Source: JBGPIK01 sp041484845 (GTDB lineage Bacteria > Desulfobacterota > Binatia > UBA9968). Taken from it: a stretch of 22,372 nt of DNA. Location of the stretch: contig JBGPIK010000057.1 in assembly GCA_041484845.1 (NCBI GenBank), positions 1 through 22,372 on the forward strand, written 5' to 3'. The position numbers and the translations under genes are program-made. The notes under the pieces are model-generated. The model was not told the origin of the DNA. It made no database searches and saw nothing but the letters and a program-made list of their open reading frames with translations. Below are positions 15,631 to 22,372 of the stretch, one piece after another (the stretch's first letter is position 1; each line of letters opens with the position of its first letter).

Positions 15631-16950
15631 ATGGCTTCGAAATTCAGCCGAATTATTCGCATCCTATGGTTTTTCCTTGTCCTTTTCTCACTTAATGAGG
15701 AGCTTTTCGCGGGTGGTTACATGATCCCGCACCAGACCGCGCGTGGCCTCGGTCTATCCAACGCCCTAACTGCTGGCGTGAATGACCCTTCAGCCGTTTA
15801 CTATAACCCGGCGGCTCTCGGTGAGGTGGACGGAAACAATCTGCTGGTGAACGGAAGCTACATAAATGTTGTTAACAGCGTGGAAAACGGTGGTAGAACA
15901 GCCAGCAACCAACATGACGATCATTTTCTGGCTTCACTTTTTGCAAACTATCACATTCCCGGAACTGATTTCACTTTGGGGATCGGCACCTATTCTCCTT
16001 TCGGCCTGGCAACCGACTATAGTCGAGACTTTACCCGCTTTGCAGCCGAGCGAACTGAGTTAAAAACAATTTTCGTAACCCCCGCTGTTTCTTGGCATCC
16101 GTCCAAATATTTTTCGATAGGCGGCGGCTTAAGTTTCGTTCATGCATCGGGGCTCTTCTCCAGAAGTTTGTGTTTCGACTTTGTCATCGATGGCTGTGTA
16201 ACTCGGGGAGGGCCCTTGGAAGGCCGGCTGAGGCTTACGGACACTACAAATGCGTTCACGTATAATTTAGGTGTTCTTGTCAAACCTCTTGAGAATCTAA
16301 AACTTGGTTTTAGCTATAGAGCAAGGACGGACCTACGGTTCAATAATGCCGATGTAAAATTCGGAGGTCTCTTTTCACCCACAAGCACGAACGCACGTGT
16401 CCGGCCACTTCCCTTGCCGCCGGTAATTAACGCCGGCATATTCTGGCAGATAAACCCCGCTTGGGGGGCGGAATTTGTTTATGAGTACACCCGTTGGAGC
16501 GAATTTGCGCGCTTCAATGCCAAATTCTCACCCGCGCCAATTTTCCTTCCCTTTGCTGTACCACTTACCGGATTTAACTTGCCTCAAGGATGGAGAAATA
16601 CGAGTACATTGAGAGTGGGTAGCTTTTACACGCTCAATAAAAACTGGGAAATTCGAGGTGGTGCCGCGGTGGAACAGTCCCCGATACCAAATAAAACTCT
16701 CAACCCCGCCATTCCAGGCGCAGACTTGCTAACGTTGAACGGCGGCGTCGGTTACAAATGGCAGAGCTTTTCTGTTGATTTAGGATACATGGCGGTTTTT
16801 TACAAGACCAGAAACGTTAGAAATGGAGAATTAGAAGGACTACCAGCTACCGGCATACCTTTTTTGGGAGCAGGATTCTTAACGGGCGCCAAGGATAAAT
16901 ACCAAACGTTCAACAATTTTGTTTCGCTCTCTCTAGGTTACCATTTTTAG
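15631..16950 (+). CDS. OmpP1/FadL/TodX-family outer-membrane transport protein
   Basis: A 439-residue beta-barrel protein of the FadL family, which moves long-chain fatty acids or aromatic hydrocarbons across the outer membrane. A signal peptide (residues 1-27, hydrophobic WFFLVLF, cleavage likely after LFA) is followed by GGYMIPHQTARGLG and DPSAVYYNPAAL, the family's N-terminal plug/NPA region. Alternating strand patterns continue to a terminal YHF, the aromatic end typical of BAM-inserted barrels. ATG 15631 has AGGAG five bases upstream. It is divergent from the HTH-FabF-kinase operon across 88 bp and shares its AT-rich composition, which links it physically to that system. The solute cannot be read from the sequence. 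Confidence 0.9.
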   Translation: MASKFSRIIRILWFFLVLFSLNEELFAGGYMIPHQTARGLGLSNALTAGVNDPSAVYYNPAALGEVDGNNLLVNGSYINVVNSVENGGRTASNQHDDHFLASLFANYHIPGTDFTLGIGTYSPFGLATDYSRDFTRFAAERTELKTIFVTPAVSWHPSKYFSIGGGLSFVHASGLFSRSLCFDFVIDGCVTRGGPLEGRLRLTDTTNAFTYNLGVLVKPLENLKLGFSYRARTDLRFNNADVKFGGLFSPTSTNARVRPLPLPPVINAGIFWQINPAWGAEFVYEYTRWSEFARFNAKFSPAPIFLPFAVPLTGFNLPQGWRNTSTLRVGSFYTLNKNWEIRGGAAVEQSPIPNKTLNPAIPGADLLTLNGGVGYKWQSFSVDLGYMAVFYKTRNVRNGELEGLPATGIPFLGAGFLTGAKDKYQTFNNFVSLSLGYHF

Positions 16951-16996
16951 GTGATTGCCAAACCGAGAGCTAAAATCAGACCGACATTACGTCGAA

Positions 16997-18727
16997 TCAC
17001 TTTCGCGTTGTGCGTTGTGCCATTTTGGCCCACGTATCTCGAAGCGTCACAGCTCGGTTAAACACTAGAGCACTCGGCGATGAGTCCTCACTGTCAACGC
17101 AGAAATAACCCAGTCTTTCGAACTGGTAGCGCTCTCCTCCCTTAGCATTGGCCAGGAGCGGTTCAACGCGGCAAGCGGTTAATCGTTCGAGAGATTTCGG
17201 ATTGATATTGGCCAACCAATCCGTATCGTGCGGAACCTCCTCCGGATCATCTTTGATAAAAAGATGATCATAGAGCCGGACTTCGGCCGGCAAAGCATGG
17301 GCCGCGGAAACCCAGTGGATCGTTGCCTTGACCTTGCGATTGCTTTGCGATGAGCCGCTCTTGGTCTCCGGATCATAGGTGCAGCGCAATTCAATAATCT
17401 CGCCGTTCTGCGGATCCTTCACGACACCCACGCACTTAATGATATAGGCGTACCGCAACCGCACTTCCTTACCGGGTGACAAGCGAAAAAATCCTTTCGG
17501 CGGCTCTTCACGGAAGTCCTCCTGCTCGATGTACAGAACGCGCGAAAACGGAACCCGGCGCGTTCCCATTGTCGCATCCTCAGGATTGTTCACTGCATCG
17601 AGCTCCTCAACTTCCTTGTCCGGGTAGTTCTCAATGACGACTTTGAGTGGCCGCAAAACCGCCATGACTCGGGGCGCACGTTTGTTCAAATCTTCCCGCA
17701 GGCAATGCTCCAGCATCGCGATGTCGACCGTGCTGTTGCGCTTCGCCACTCCGATACGATCACAGAAATTCCGGATCGCTTCGGGCGTGTAGCCGCGCCG
17801 GCGAATCCCGGCAATTGTGGGCATTCGGGGATCATCCCAACCGGTTACGTCCTTCTGCTGAACCAGCTGCAGGAGCTTGCGTTTACTCAAGACCGTATAG
17901 GTAAGATTCAGGCGCGCAAACTCGATCTGCTGGGGATGATGAACACCCAACTGATCGAGAAACCAGTCGTATAGCGGTCGATGGTCTTCGAATTCAAGAG
18001 TGCAAATCGAGTGGGTAATTCCTTCAATCGAGTCCGACTGCCCGTGAGCAAAATCATAGGTTGGATAGATGCACCATCGGTCGCCGGTGCGGTGATGCGT
18101 GGCATGTAGAACCCGGTACATCACGGGATCTCTCATATTGATATTCGGCGATGCCATATCGATCTTCGCGCGCAGCGTGCGCGCCCCGTCGGCAAATTCT
18201 CCCGCCCGCATGCGCTGAAATAGATCCAAATTTTCTTCCCCTGAGCGGTCGCGAAAAGGGCTGTTTCTCCCGGGCTCGGTCAACGTTCCGCGGTATTCGC
18301 GAATCTCATCCGCATTCAAGTCACACACGTAAGCCTTGCCGATTTTGATGAGCCGAAGGGCGAATTCATAGAGCTGCTCGAAGTAATCCGAAGCGTAGTG
18401 TTCTCGGCTGCCCCAGTCGAATCCCAGCCAACGCACGTCTTCGCGGATCGATTCCACATACTCCACGTCCTCCTTGCTGGGATTCGTATCGTCGAAGCGA
18501 AGATTGCATAAGCCGCCGAATTCATCGGCCAGGCCGAAATTTAGGCAAATAGACTTTGCATGGCCGATGTGCAGATACCCATTGGGTTCCGGCGGGAAAC
18601 GCGTGTGAACGCGGCCTTCATTCTTTCCCTGGCTGAGATCTTCAGTCACGATGTTGCGGATAAAATGAGACGGCGCAGTTTCCCCCGTACTGGCTTTCGC
18701 ATCTTCCCCGGCTACGTTCCTATTCAC
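16997..18727 (-). CDS. glnS: Glutaminyl-tRNA synthetase
   Basis: A class Ic aminoacyl-tRNA synthetase that charges tRNA-Gln directly. The protein shows FPPEPNGYLHIGHAKSI with the HIGH box near residues 53-56, RFDDTNPSKEDVEYV, and VLSKRK as the KMSKS-type loop; the length of about 576 residues suits bacterial GlnRS. The C-terminal half has the beta-barrel anticodon-binding domains (for example RVPFSRVLYIEQEDF). I favour GTG 18727, nine bases behind GAGGAG (18742-18737); TTG 18733 is only three bases from it. The gene is divergent from gltX across a short gap. Its presence indicates that Gln-tRNA is made directly rather than only through GatCAB transamidation. Confidence 0.95.
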   Translation of the reverse strand: MNRNVAGEDAKASTGETAPSHFIRNIVTEDLSQGKNEGRVHTRFPPEPNGYLHIGHAKSICLNFGLADEFGGLCNLRFDDTNPSKEDVEYVESIREDVRWLGFDWGSREHYASDYFEQLYEFALRLIKIGKAYVCDLNADEIREYRGTLTEPGRNSPFRDRSGEENLDLFQRMRAGEFADGARTLRAKIDMASPNINMRDPVMYRVLHATHHRTGDRWCIYPTYDFAHGQSDSIEGITHSICTLEFEDHRPLYDWFLDQLGVHHPQQIEFARLNLTYTVLSKRKLLQLVQQKDVTGWDDPRMPTIAGIRRRGYTPEAIRNFCDRIGVAKRNSTVDIAMLEHCLREDLNKRAPRVMAVLRPLKVVIENYPDKEVEELDAVNNPEDATMGTRRVPFSRVLYIEQEDFREEPPKGFFRLSPGKEVRLRYAYIIKCVGVVKDPQNGEIIELRCTYDPETKSGSSQSNRKVKATIHWVSAAHALPAEVRLYDHLFIKDDPEEVPHDTDWLANINPKSLERLTACRVEPLLANAKGGERYQFERLGYFCVDSEDSSPSALVFNRAVTLRDTWAKMAQRTTRK

Positions 18728-18736
18728 GACCAATTT

Positions 18737-18742
18737 CTCCTC
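18737..18742 (-). promoter_or_regulatory. Shine-Dalgarno that bears on the glnS start codon
   Basis: GAGGAG on the minus strand is nine bases from GTG 18727 and three from TTG 18733. Spacing favours the GTG start, shortening the protein by two residues. Confidence 0.6.
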
Positions 18743-18784
18743 GATAGTATACTAACACATTCAAGCCTTTTTCATATATCGCCG

Positions 18785-18813
18785 TTGACGCGATTTCTGC
18801 TCCCTGTTAGCTT
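18785..18813 (+). promoter_or_regulatory. Candidate promoter of gltX, possibly giving a leaderless transcript
   Basis: TTGACG (18785-18790), 17 bases, then TAGCTT (18808-18813) followed by AACC. The expected start, six to seven bases on, falls at or next to the ATG at 18820, and no Shine-Dalgarno precedes that ATG. The -10 match is weak (three of six), but the same layout recurs before the tRNA pair. Confidence 0.4.
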
Positions 18814-18819
18814 AACCGC

Positions 18820-20235
18820 ATGACCCAAGTTCGCACGCGTTTCGCTCCCAGTCCGACCGGATATCTGCACATCGGCGGCGCGCGCACCGCGCTTTTTAAC
18901 TATCTTTTTGCGCGTCATCATGGCGGTCGGTTTATTTTGCGCATCGAAGACACCGACCGCGAGCGCTCAACGCCGGAAGCGATCGAGGCGATTCTGGATT
19001 CTATGAAATGGCTCCAACTCGAGTGGGATGAAGGACCGTTTTATCAAACTCAGCGCTTGCCCCTCTACCGCGCGAAAATTCAAGAGTTGCTGGCCAGGGG
19101 CAAAGCGTATCCTTGCATCTGCACGTTCCAAGATCTGGACGCGAAGAGACAAGCGGCGCAGAAAGAGAAGCGAAAGCCTTCCTACGACGGCACTTGCCGA
19201 CCGAAGGAAGGCGTTGCGCCCGCGTTGCCCACGGACAAGCCCTTCACCATTCGTTTTCGCTCGCCGCAAACCGGCGCAACGGTGGTCAATGACCGGGTGA
19301 AGGGCACGGTCGTATTCGACAATCGTGAACTCGATGATTTGATCATTGCCCGTTCCGACGGGACGCCGACTTACAATTTTTGCGTGGTGGTCGACGACAT
19401 CGATATGCGCATCACGCACATCATCCGCGGCGATGATCACTTGTCGAATACGCCGCGACAAATTCAACTCTATGAGGCGCTTGGCCAAACCCCTCCCGAA
19501 TTCGCTCACGTGCCGCTCATTCTCGGCACGGACAAGGCGCGCTTGAGCAAACGGCACGGCGCTACGTCGGTAACGGCCTATCGCGACATTGGCTATTTTC
19601 CGGAAGCGATCGTCAATTATTTGGTTCGGCTCGGATGGTCCCACGGCGACCAAGAGATTTTTTCCCGAGAGGAATTGATTGAACAATTTTCTCTCGACAC
19701 GGTCGGAAAGTCCGCCGGCGTTTTCAACCCGGAAAAGTTTCTCTGGCTCAACTTTCACTACATGAAAACCAAGCCGCTGCCAGAGCTGGCGCAAGAGATT
19801 CTCCCCTACATTGAGGCCAAGGGCTATGCCGTCCCTAGTGATCATTTGTGGTTGCAAGAAATGATCGCTACGCTTCGGGAGCGGGCAAAGACGCTGGTCG
19901 AGCTCGTCGATTCGGCGCAGTACTTCCTGAGTGATGCATTCTCGATCGATGAAAAGGCGGCAAAGAAATTCCTCACGTCGGACATCGCGCTTCCGTTAAG
20001 CAGATTGATTGAGCAGTTAAGCCGCCTGGAGGATTTCAGCGAGGCCGGCGTGGAACAAGCATTTTCAGCGGTGCTGCAAGAACTCGGTCTCCCGATGGGC
20101 AGACTCGCTCAACCCGTGCGGGTGGCCTTAACCGGATCGACGGTCAGTCCAGGCATACACGAAGTCATCGCGGTTTTGGGGAAGGAACGAACGCTAAAGC
20201 GGTTGCGATCGGCCTTGGCCAACCTTCCCCCTTGA
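18820..20235 (+). CDS. gltX: Glutamyl-tRNA synthetase
   Basis: A 471-residue class Ic synthetase that attaches glutamate to tRNA-Glu. The N-terminus RFAPSPTGYLHIGGARTALF carries the HIGH-type box (17-20), RIEDTDRERST follows at 41-51, and KARLSKRHG (239-247) is the KMSKS-type loop. CIC (99-101) and Cys126 in YDGTC match the zinc-site cysteines of E. coli-type GluRS, though the following residue pattern (RPKEG) differs. The C-terminal helical anticodon-binding domain is complete. ATG 18820 has no Shine-Dalgarno and may be leaderless. It stands between glnS and genes for tRNA-Gln and tRNA-Glu. With GlnRS present it is expected to discriminate against tRNA-Gln, but that cannot be verified by eye. 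Confidence 0.95.
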   Translation: MTQVRTRFAPSPTGYLHIGGARTALFNYLFARHHGGRFILRIEDTDRERSTPEAIEAILDSMKWLQLEWDEGPFYQTQRLPLYRAKIQELLARGKAYPCICTFQDLDAKRQAAQKEKRKPSYDGTCRPKEGVAPALPTDKPFTIRFRSPQTGATVVNDRVKGTVVFDNRELDDLIIARSDGTPTYNFCVVVDDIDMRITHIIRGDDHLSNTPRQIQLYEALGQTPPEFAHVPLILGTDKARLSKRHGATSVTAYRDIGYFPEAIVNYLVRLGWSHGDQEIFSREELIEQFSLDTVGKSAGVFNPEKFLWLNFHYMKTKPLPELAQEILPYIEAKGYAVPSDHLWLQEMIATLRERAKTLVELVDSAQYFLSDAFSIDEKAAKKFLTSDIALPLSRLIEQLSRLEDFSEAGVEQAFSAVLQELGLPMGRLAQPVRVALTGSTVSPGIHEVIAVLGKERTLKRLRSALANLPP

Positions 20236-20251
20236 CCCCCGCCCAGCAATC

Positions 20252-20280
20252 TTGACTCTCCCAAGCAATTCTTTTAGTTT
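20252..20280 (+). promoter_or_regulatory. Candidate promoter of the tRNA-Gln/tRNA-Glu pair
   Basis: TTGACT (20252-20257), 17 bases, then TAGTTT (20275-20280) followed by AACC. A start near 20287 would leave about ten bases before the first tRNA. It closely resembles the gltX promoter candidate (TAGTTTAACC against TAGCTTAACC). Confidence 0.45.
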
Positions 20281-20296
20281 AACCTAACCTGGAAAT

Positions 20297-20372
20297 TGAG
20301 GAGTCGGCTAACTGGTAAGCCACCTGACTCTGGATCAGGCGATTGAAGGTTCGAGTCCTTCCTCCTCAGCCA
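20297..20372 (+). tRNA. tRNA-Gln (anticodon CUG)
   Basis: A full cloverleaf folds by hand. Acceptor TGAGGAG pairs with CTCCTCA, D stem GGC with GCC, anticodon stem CCTGA with TCAGG around loop CTCTGGA (anticodon CTG), and T stem GAAGG with CCTTC around TTCGAGT. The discriminator is G and CCA is encoded. The weak U1-A72 first pair is usual for tRNA-Gln. It is 76 nt long. Confidence 0.95.
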
Positions 20373-20374
20373 TG

Positions 20375-20449
20375 GGTCCCATCGTCTAGCGGTTAGGACA
20401 CCGGCCTCTCACGTCGGTAACGCGGGTTCGATTCCCGCTGGGACCACCA
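20375..20449 (+). tRNA. tRNA-Glu (anticodon CUC)
   Basis: Acceptor GGTCCCA pairs with TGGGACC. The anticodon stem CCGGC/GTCGG encloses CTCTCAC (anticodon CTC), and T stem GCGGG/CCCGC encloses TTCGATT. The discriminator is A and CCA is encoded. It starts two bases after tRNA-Gln, so both are surely cut from one transcript. It is 75 nt long. Confidence 0.95.
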
Positions 20450-20662
20450 CTTGAGCGCCGTTTACAGCAGCTAGGGTTACGGCCAACGTCACGGCTCGAA
20501 AACGTCTTTCTCTTTCGCCGACATATTGCTGAAGCAGTTAGGTCGCCGCGTTCGTTTCAACGAGTAGCTAAAAACCTGGCGGATCGATTGACATCTCTGT
20601 CTACTTAGGGTGAGAATCGTGCTCGACGTAACAACAAACGACGGAAATGAAATGGAGAAACA
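20450..20662. other. Intergenic region after the tRNA pair, no gene recognised
   Basis: I see no convincing RNA, repeat, hairpin terminator or protein here. It presumably contains the 3' end of the tRNA precursor and the promoter for the secreted-protein unit that follows, but no strong promoter match stands out. Confidence 0.4.
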
Positions 20663-20794
20663 ATGTTCTTAATTTTCGGCGTGAGAATTCGCAAAGGGAT
20701 CACTGCATCGTATCCTTTGCAAGACGAAGACACGTTTTCCTTCACTGTTCCACGACGTCGCTCCTGGATCGAAACTGTAAAGAGGTTCAGATGA
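20663..20794 (+). CDS. Possible small ORF (43 aa) upstream of the secreted proteins
   Basis: ATG 20663 follows GGAGA (20654-20658) at suitable spacing and encodes 43 residues beginning MFLIFGVRIRKG and ending RSWIETVKRFR. Its TGA overlaps the ATG of the next small ORF as ATGA. The N-terminus recalls short zinc-ribbon proteins starting MFLIFG, but no cysteine is present, so it could equally be a decayed copy or a leader. The arrangement supports translation; the sequence alone is weak evidence. Confidence 0.3.
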   Translation: MFLIFGVRIRKGITASYPLQDEDTFSFTVPRRRSWIETVKRFR

Positions 20795-20850
20795 AAACAT
20801 CAATCCTTGCTTTTTTTGAAACTGACAAAGGGAAAGGAGGCAAACTATGA
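20791..20850 (+). CDS. Possible 19-aa leader peptide coupled to the secreted protein gene
   Basis: ATG 20791 follows AGAGG by five bases and encodes MKTSILAFFETDKGKGGKL. Its TGA overlaps the next gene's ATG as ATGA (20847-20850), and its last codons contain the strong AAAGGAGG Shine-Dalgarno of that gene, the layout of translational coupling. A longer reading from ATG 20647 in the same frame (67 residues) lacks a good ribosome site. Confidence 0.35.
   Translation: MKTSILAFFETDKGKGGKL
20833..20840 (+). promoter_or_regulatory. Near-ideal Shine-Dalgarno of the 166-aa secreted protein
   Basis: AAAGGAGG lies six bases before ATG 20847, supporting that start and suggesting efficient translation. 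Confidence 0.75.
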
Positions 20851-21347
20851 AAAAGCCGATGATGCTAGCCGCACTGATCGCGGGCCTACTGGTCGTCGTC
20901 TACACCCAAGAGGTGGCGTTGGCACAGACACCGGCCGTGCCCAACTCCGCGCAGCCGCCCATGGCGAACAAGCTCATTCTCCACGGGGACATCGCATGGT
21001 ATATCGGAAAAGGTCAACCCAACAACTGCATCCTTAAAAGCCGGTTTAAGCAGGGCGAGGGCGTGGGTTTTCGTATGGTAGCGATCGACCCCATGACCGG
21101 GAACTACTCGGAAACGGCAGATCTCGTCGTCCATATAAGCTACGGTGGAAAGACGCTGGATCTTCCCATGCGCTACCGTGGCCCCAACTATCCCCAGCCC
21201 AATCTTCACACCCTCAGGTGGACGGTGCCGAACGATGCTCCCTTGGGCGTCGTCAGGTACACCGTAACGGGCAAAGATAAAGAAGGTCGCACCGGCGAAT
21301 TCAAACCTTTCAATGTCGAGGAATCACAGCTCCAGATCGTAGACTAA
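20847..21347 (+). CDS. Secreted protein of unknown function, probable beta-sandwich
   Basis: A 166-residue protein. Residues 1-26 form a signal peptide (MKKPMML, then a hydrophobic core, with cleavage likely after ALA), so it should be periplasmic or extracellular. The mature part alternates hydrophobic and polar residues (LVVHISYGGKTLDLPMRYRG, LHTLRWTVPNDAPLGVVRYTV), as in an Ig-like or FN3-like beta-sandwich, with a single Cys in PNNCILK. The C-terminus is KPFNVEESQLQIVD. I do not recognise a named family. It is 64 bp ahead of another exported Ig-like protein and probably cotranscribed with it; a partner or accessory role at the cell surface is possible but unproven. Confidence 0.75.
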   Translation: MKKPMMLAALIAGLLVVVYTQEVALAQTPAVPNSAQPPMANKLILHGDIAWYIGKGQPNNCILKSRFKQGEGVGFRMVAIDPMTGNYSETADLVVHISYGGKTLDLPMRYRGPNYPQPNLHTLRWTVPNDAPLGVVRYTVTGKDKEGRTGEFKPFNVEESQLQIVD

Positions 21348-21411
21348 ACGCGGGGCGTTAGAGACCTGTCCGCTCCCTGTTGCTTGGTCGTTCTTTGATC
21401 GGGAGGATTCC

Positions 21412-22134
21412 ATGATAAAGAACTTTACCCGCATCTTTGGCCGGCTTCGCGGGATTGAGTTATTGGCCTTACTCCTTTGCGTGATGCTGTCTGCGGCACG
21501 TGCCGAGAACGCTGAAGCCCAGCAACGACATCAAGCCTCGGCTGCTACCACTCCATCGGCCGTCAGCCTGGCGATTACTCCAAAGAAGGCTAAGATCGGT
21601 GATACCGTCCAGGCCACTGCCGAAGGCCTCCCTCCCGGTAAGAAGGTAGCTCTGATATGGGAGACAGTAGAGGGTGGGTGGGTAATCGAAGATTACTACC
21701 ACTTCCGAGGGAAGAAATACTCAGAGACGACCATAAACCTAGGGAGTTTTGTGGTAGGCCTCGATGGACGCCTGACTGCCGGGTTCACTGTCCCAGAGGA
21801 CTACGGCGGGATTCATAACGTGGTCGTATCCGGCGATACCGTTCCCCTTGCCCAGGGAGCAGTGGATTTGATCCAGAGCTTCGAGATGAGCCCAACCGAA
21901 GGGCCACTGGGCACTCTGATCGAATTGCAGGTCAAAGGACTGGGATGGCGCACTTTGGAAAGCACCTGGGTTGTGAATTGGGACAACCATGAAGTCGGCT
22001 GGGTCTCGGCCACGAGTAGCAAGGGCACTGCAACGGCTCGCTTCCGCGCTACCGGCCCCGTGGGAGACCACCAGATCAAGGTCTATACGGGTTTGGCAGG
22101 GTCAGGGTTACTTGAACTTCGAGCAGGCGCCTAA
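21412..22134 (+). CDS. Exported Ig-like repeat protein, apparently frameshifted at its 3' end
   Basis: ATG 21412 follows GGGAGGA closely. The 240 residues begin with a signal peptide (hydrophobic LLALLLCVMLSAARA), then a Thr/Ala/Ser-rich linker, then two beta-rich repeats opening with LAITPKKAKIGDTV (about 52-65) and FEMSPTEGPLGTLIE (about 157-171). These follow the SP-x-x-G-P-x-G-T-x-V pattern of IPT/Ig-like bacterial surface domains, with LPPGKKVALIWET in repeat 1. The final residues GLLELRAGA before TAA do not fit the fold, while the +1 frame continues a third repeat to the window end. The true protein is probably longer. Function is unknown; surface or envelope exposure is likely. Confidence 0.75.
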   Translation: MIKNFTRIFGRLRGIELLALLLCVMLSAARAENAEAQQRHQASAATTPSAVSLAITPKKAKIGDTVQATAEGLPPGKKVALIWETVEGGWVIEDYYHFRGKKYSETTINLGSFVVGLDGRLTAGFTVPEDYGGIHNVVVSGDTVPLAQGAVDLIQSFEMSPTEGPLGTLIELQVKGLGWRTLESTWVVNWDNHEVGWVSATSSKGTATARFRATGPVGDHQIKVYTGLAGSGLLELRAGA

Positions 22135-22372
22135 TGCCTATCTGCCACGTCCAACTTTCGTGTTCCGCACCACCAGCGGCAGCGCGGTGCCATCGGCCTA
22201 TGTAGAGCCCTACCCCCGACAGCCGGTTCCGGAATCAACCAGTCGTTTGGGCGCACGTCTAACAGTGAATCCCACGCAGGGTCCCGTGCAGACCAAGGTT
22301 GCACTTTCGGGAAGCGGGTTTCCTCCCGGCAAAGAGGTATCTTTGGTGTGGGAGACTTGGGTTGGTAGCCGG
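22100..22372 (+). pseudogene. Out-of-frame continuation of the Ig-like repeat protein (third repeat), runs off the window
   Basis: Starting at base 22100 the frame offset by one reads GQGYLNFEQAPNAYLP, then LTVNPTQGPVQTKVALSG and FPPGKEVSLVWET, open to the window end. The last part mirrors repeat 1 of the preceding gene (LPPGKKVALIWET). One surplus G in the GGG at 22099-22101 or 22105-22107 would explain the break. It may be a natural frameshift, programmed slippage or an assembly error; it is marked here as a broken part, not as an independent gene. Confidence 0.65.

Noticed and set aside
18746..18751. TATACT (minus strand) as a -10 for glnS
   Set aside because: The start it predicts would fall inside the GAGGAG Shine-Dalgarno, and no good -35 lies 17 bases away.
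18967..19857. 296-codon minus-strand open frame inside gltX
   Set aside because: It lies entirely opposite GluRS, whose motifs are complete; its Arg/Val-rich sequence is a shadow.

Overview
The window looks like chromosome from an uncultured, Gram-negative-type bacterium. It encodes an outer-membrane FadL-type porin, several proteins with signal peptides, sigma54-type regulation and both GlnRS and GluRS. Gene style suggests a deltaproteobacterial, Binatota- or NC10-like soil or groundwater lineage, but nothing here fixes the taxon. No rRNA, CRISPR array or complete insertion sequence was seen.

Region 1 (1-6445) is a catabolic/salvage neighbourhood. It holds the C-terminal end of a molybdenum hydroxylase (xanthine dehydrogenase type), a decayed amidase tail directly behind it, an MTA/SAH-deaminase-like amidohydrolase and an orotate phosphoribosyltransferase-like protein (both minus strand). 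Divergent from these are an M20-family carbamoylase-type hydrolase, a PyrR-like phosphoribosyltransferase and a PrpF-type isomerase. Together they suggest oxidation and opening of an N-heterocycle with capture of a base by PRPP-dependent transfer; the substrate cannot be read from sequence.

Region 2 (6638-15542, minus strand) appears to be one signalling operon. In transcription order it holds a 64-aa excisionase-type HTH protein, a FabF-like ketoacyl synthase with altered motifs, a 7TM-GAF histidine kinase, a 633-residue REC-AAA+-HisKA-HATPase protein that has lost most catalytic residues, an NtrC-type sigma54 activator, a soluble REC-histidine kinase and a CxxC/HxxH protein of unknown function. 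A FadL/OmpP1-type outer-membrane protein (15631-16950) is transcribed divergently. The 88-bp gap holds two opposed promoter candidates sharing one 13-bp palindrome. This block, above all the degenerate fusion protein, is the best candidate for an undescribed system: possibly sensing of a hydrophobic or fatty-acyl compound through a pseudo-enzyme scaffold.

Region 3 (16997-20449) gathers glutamate/glutamine decoding: glnS (minus), gltX (plus), then tRNA-Gln(CUG) and tRNA-Glu(CUC) two bases apart. gltX and the tRNA pair have similar promoter-like sequences.

Region 4 (20450-22372) holds two possible mini-ORFs chained by ATGA overlaps to a secreted 166-aa protein, followed by a secreted Ig-like repeat protein. 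The repeat protein appears frameshifted near 22100 and runs off the window.
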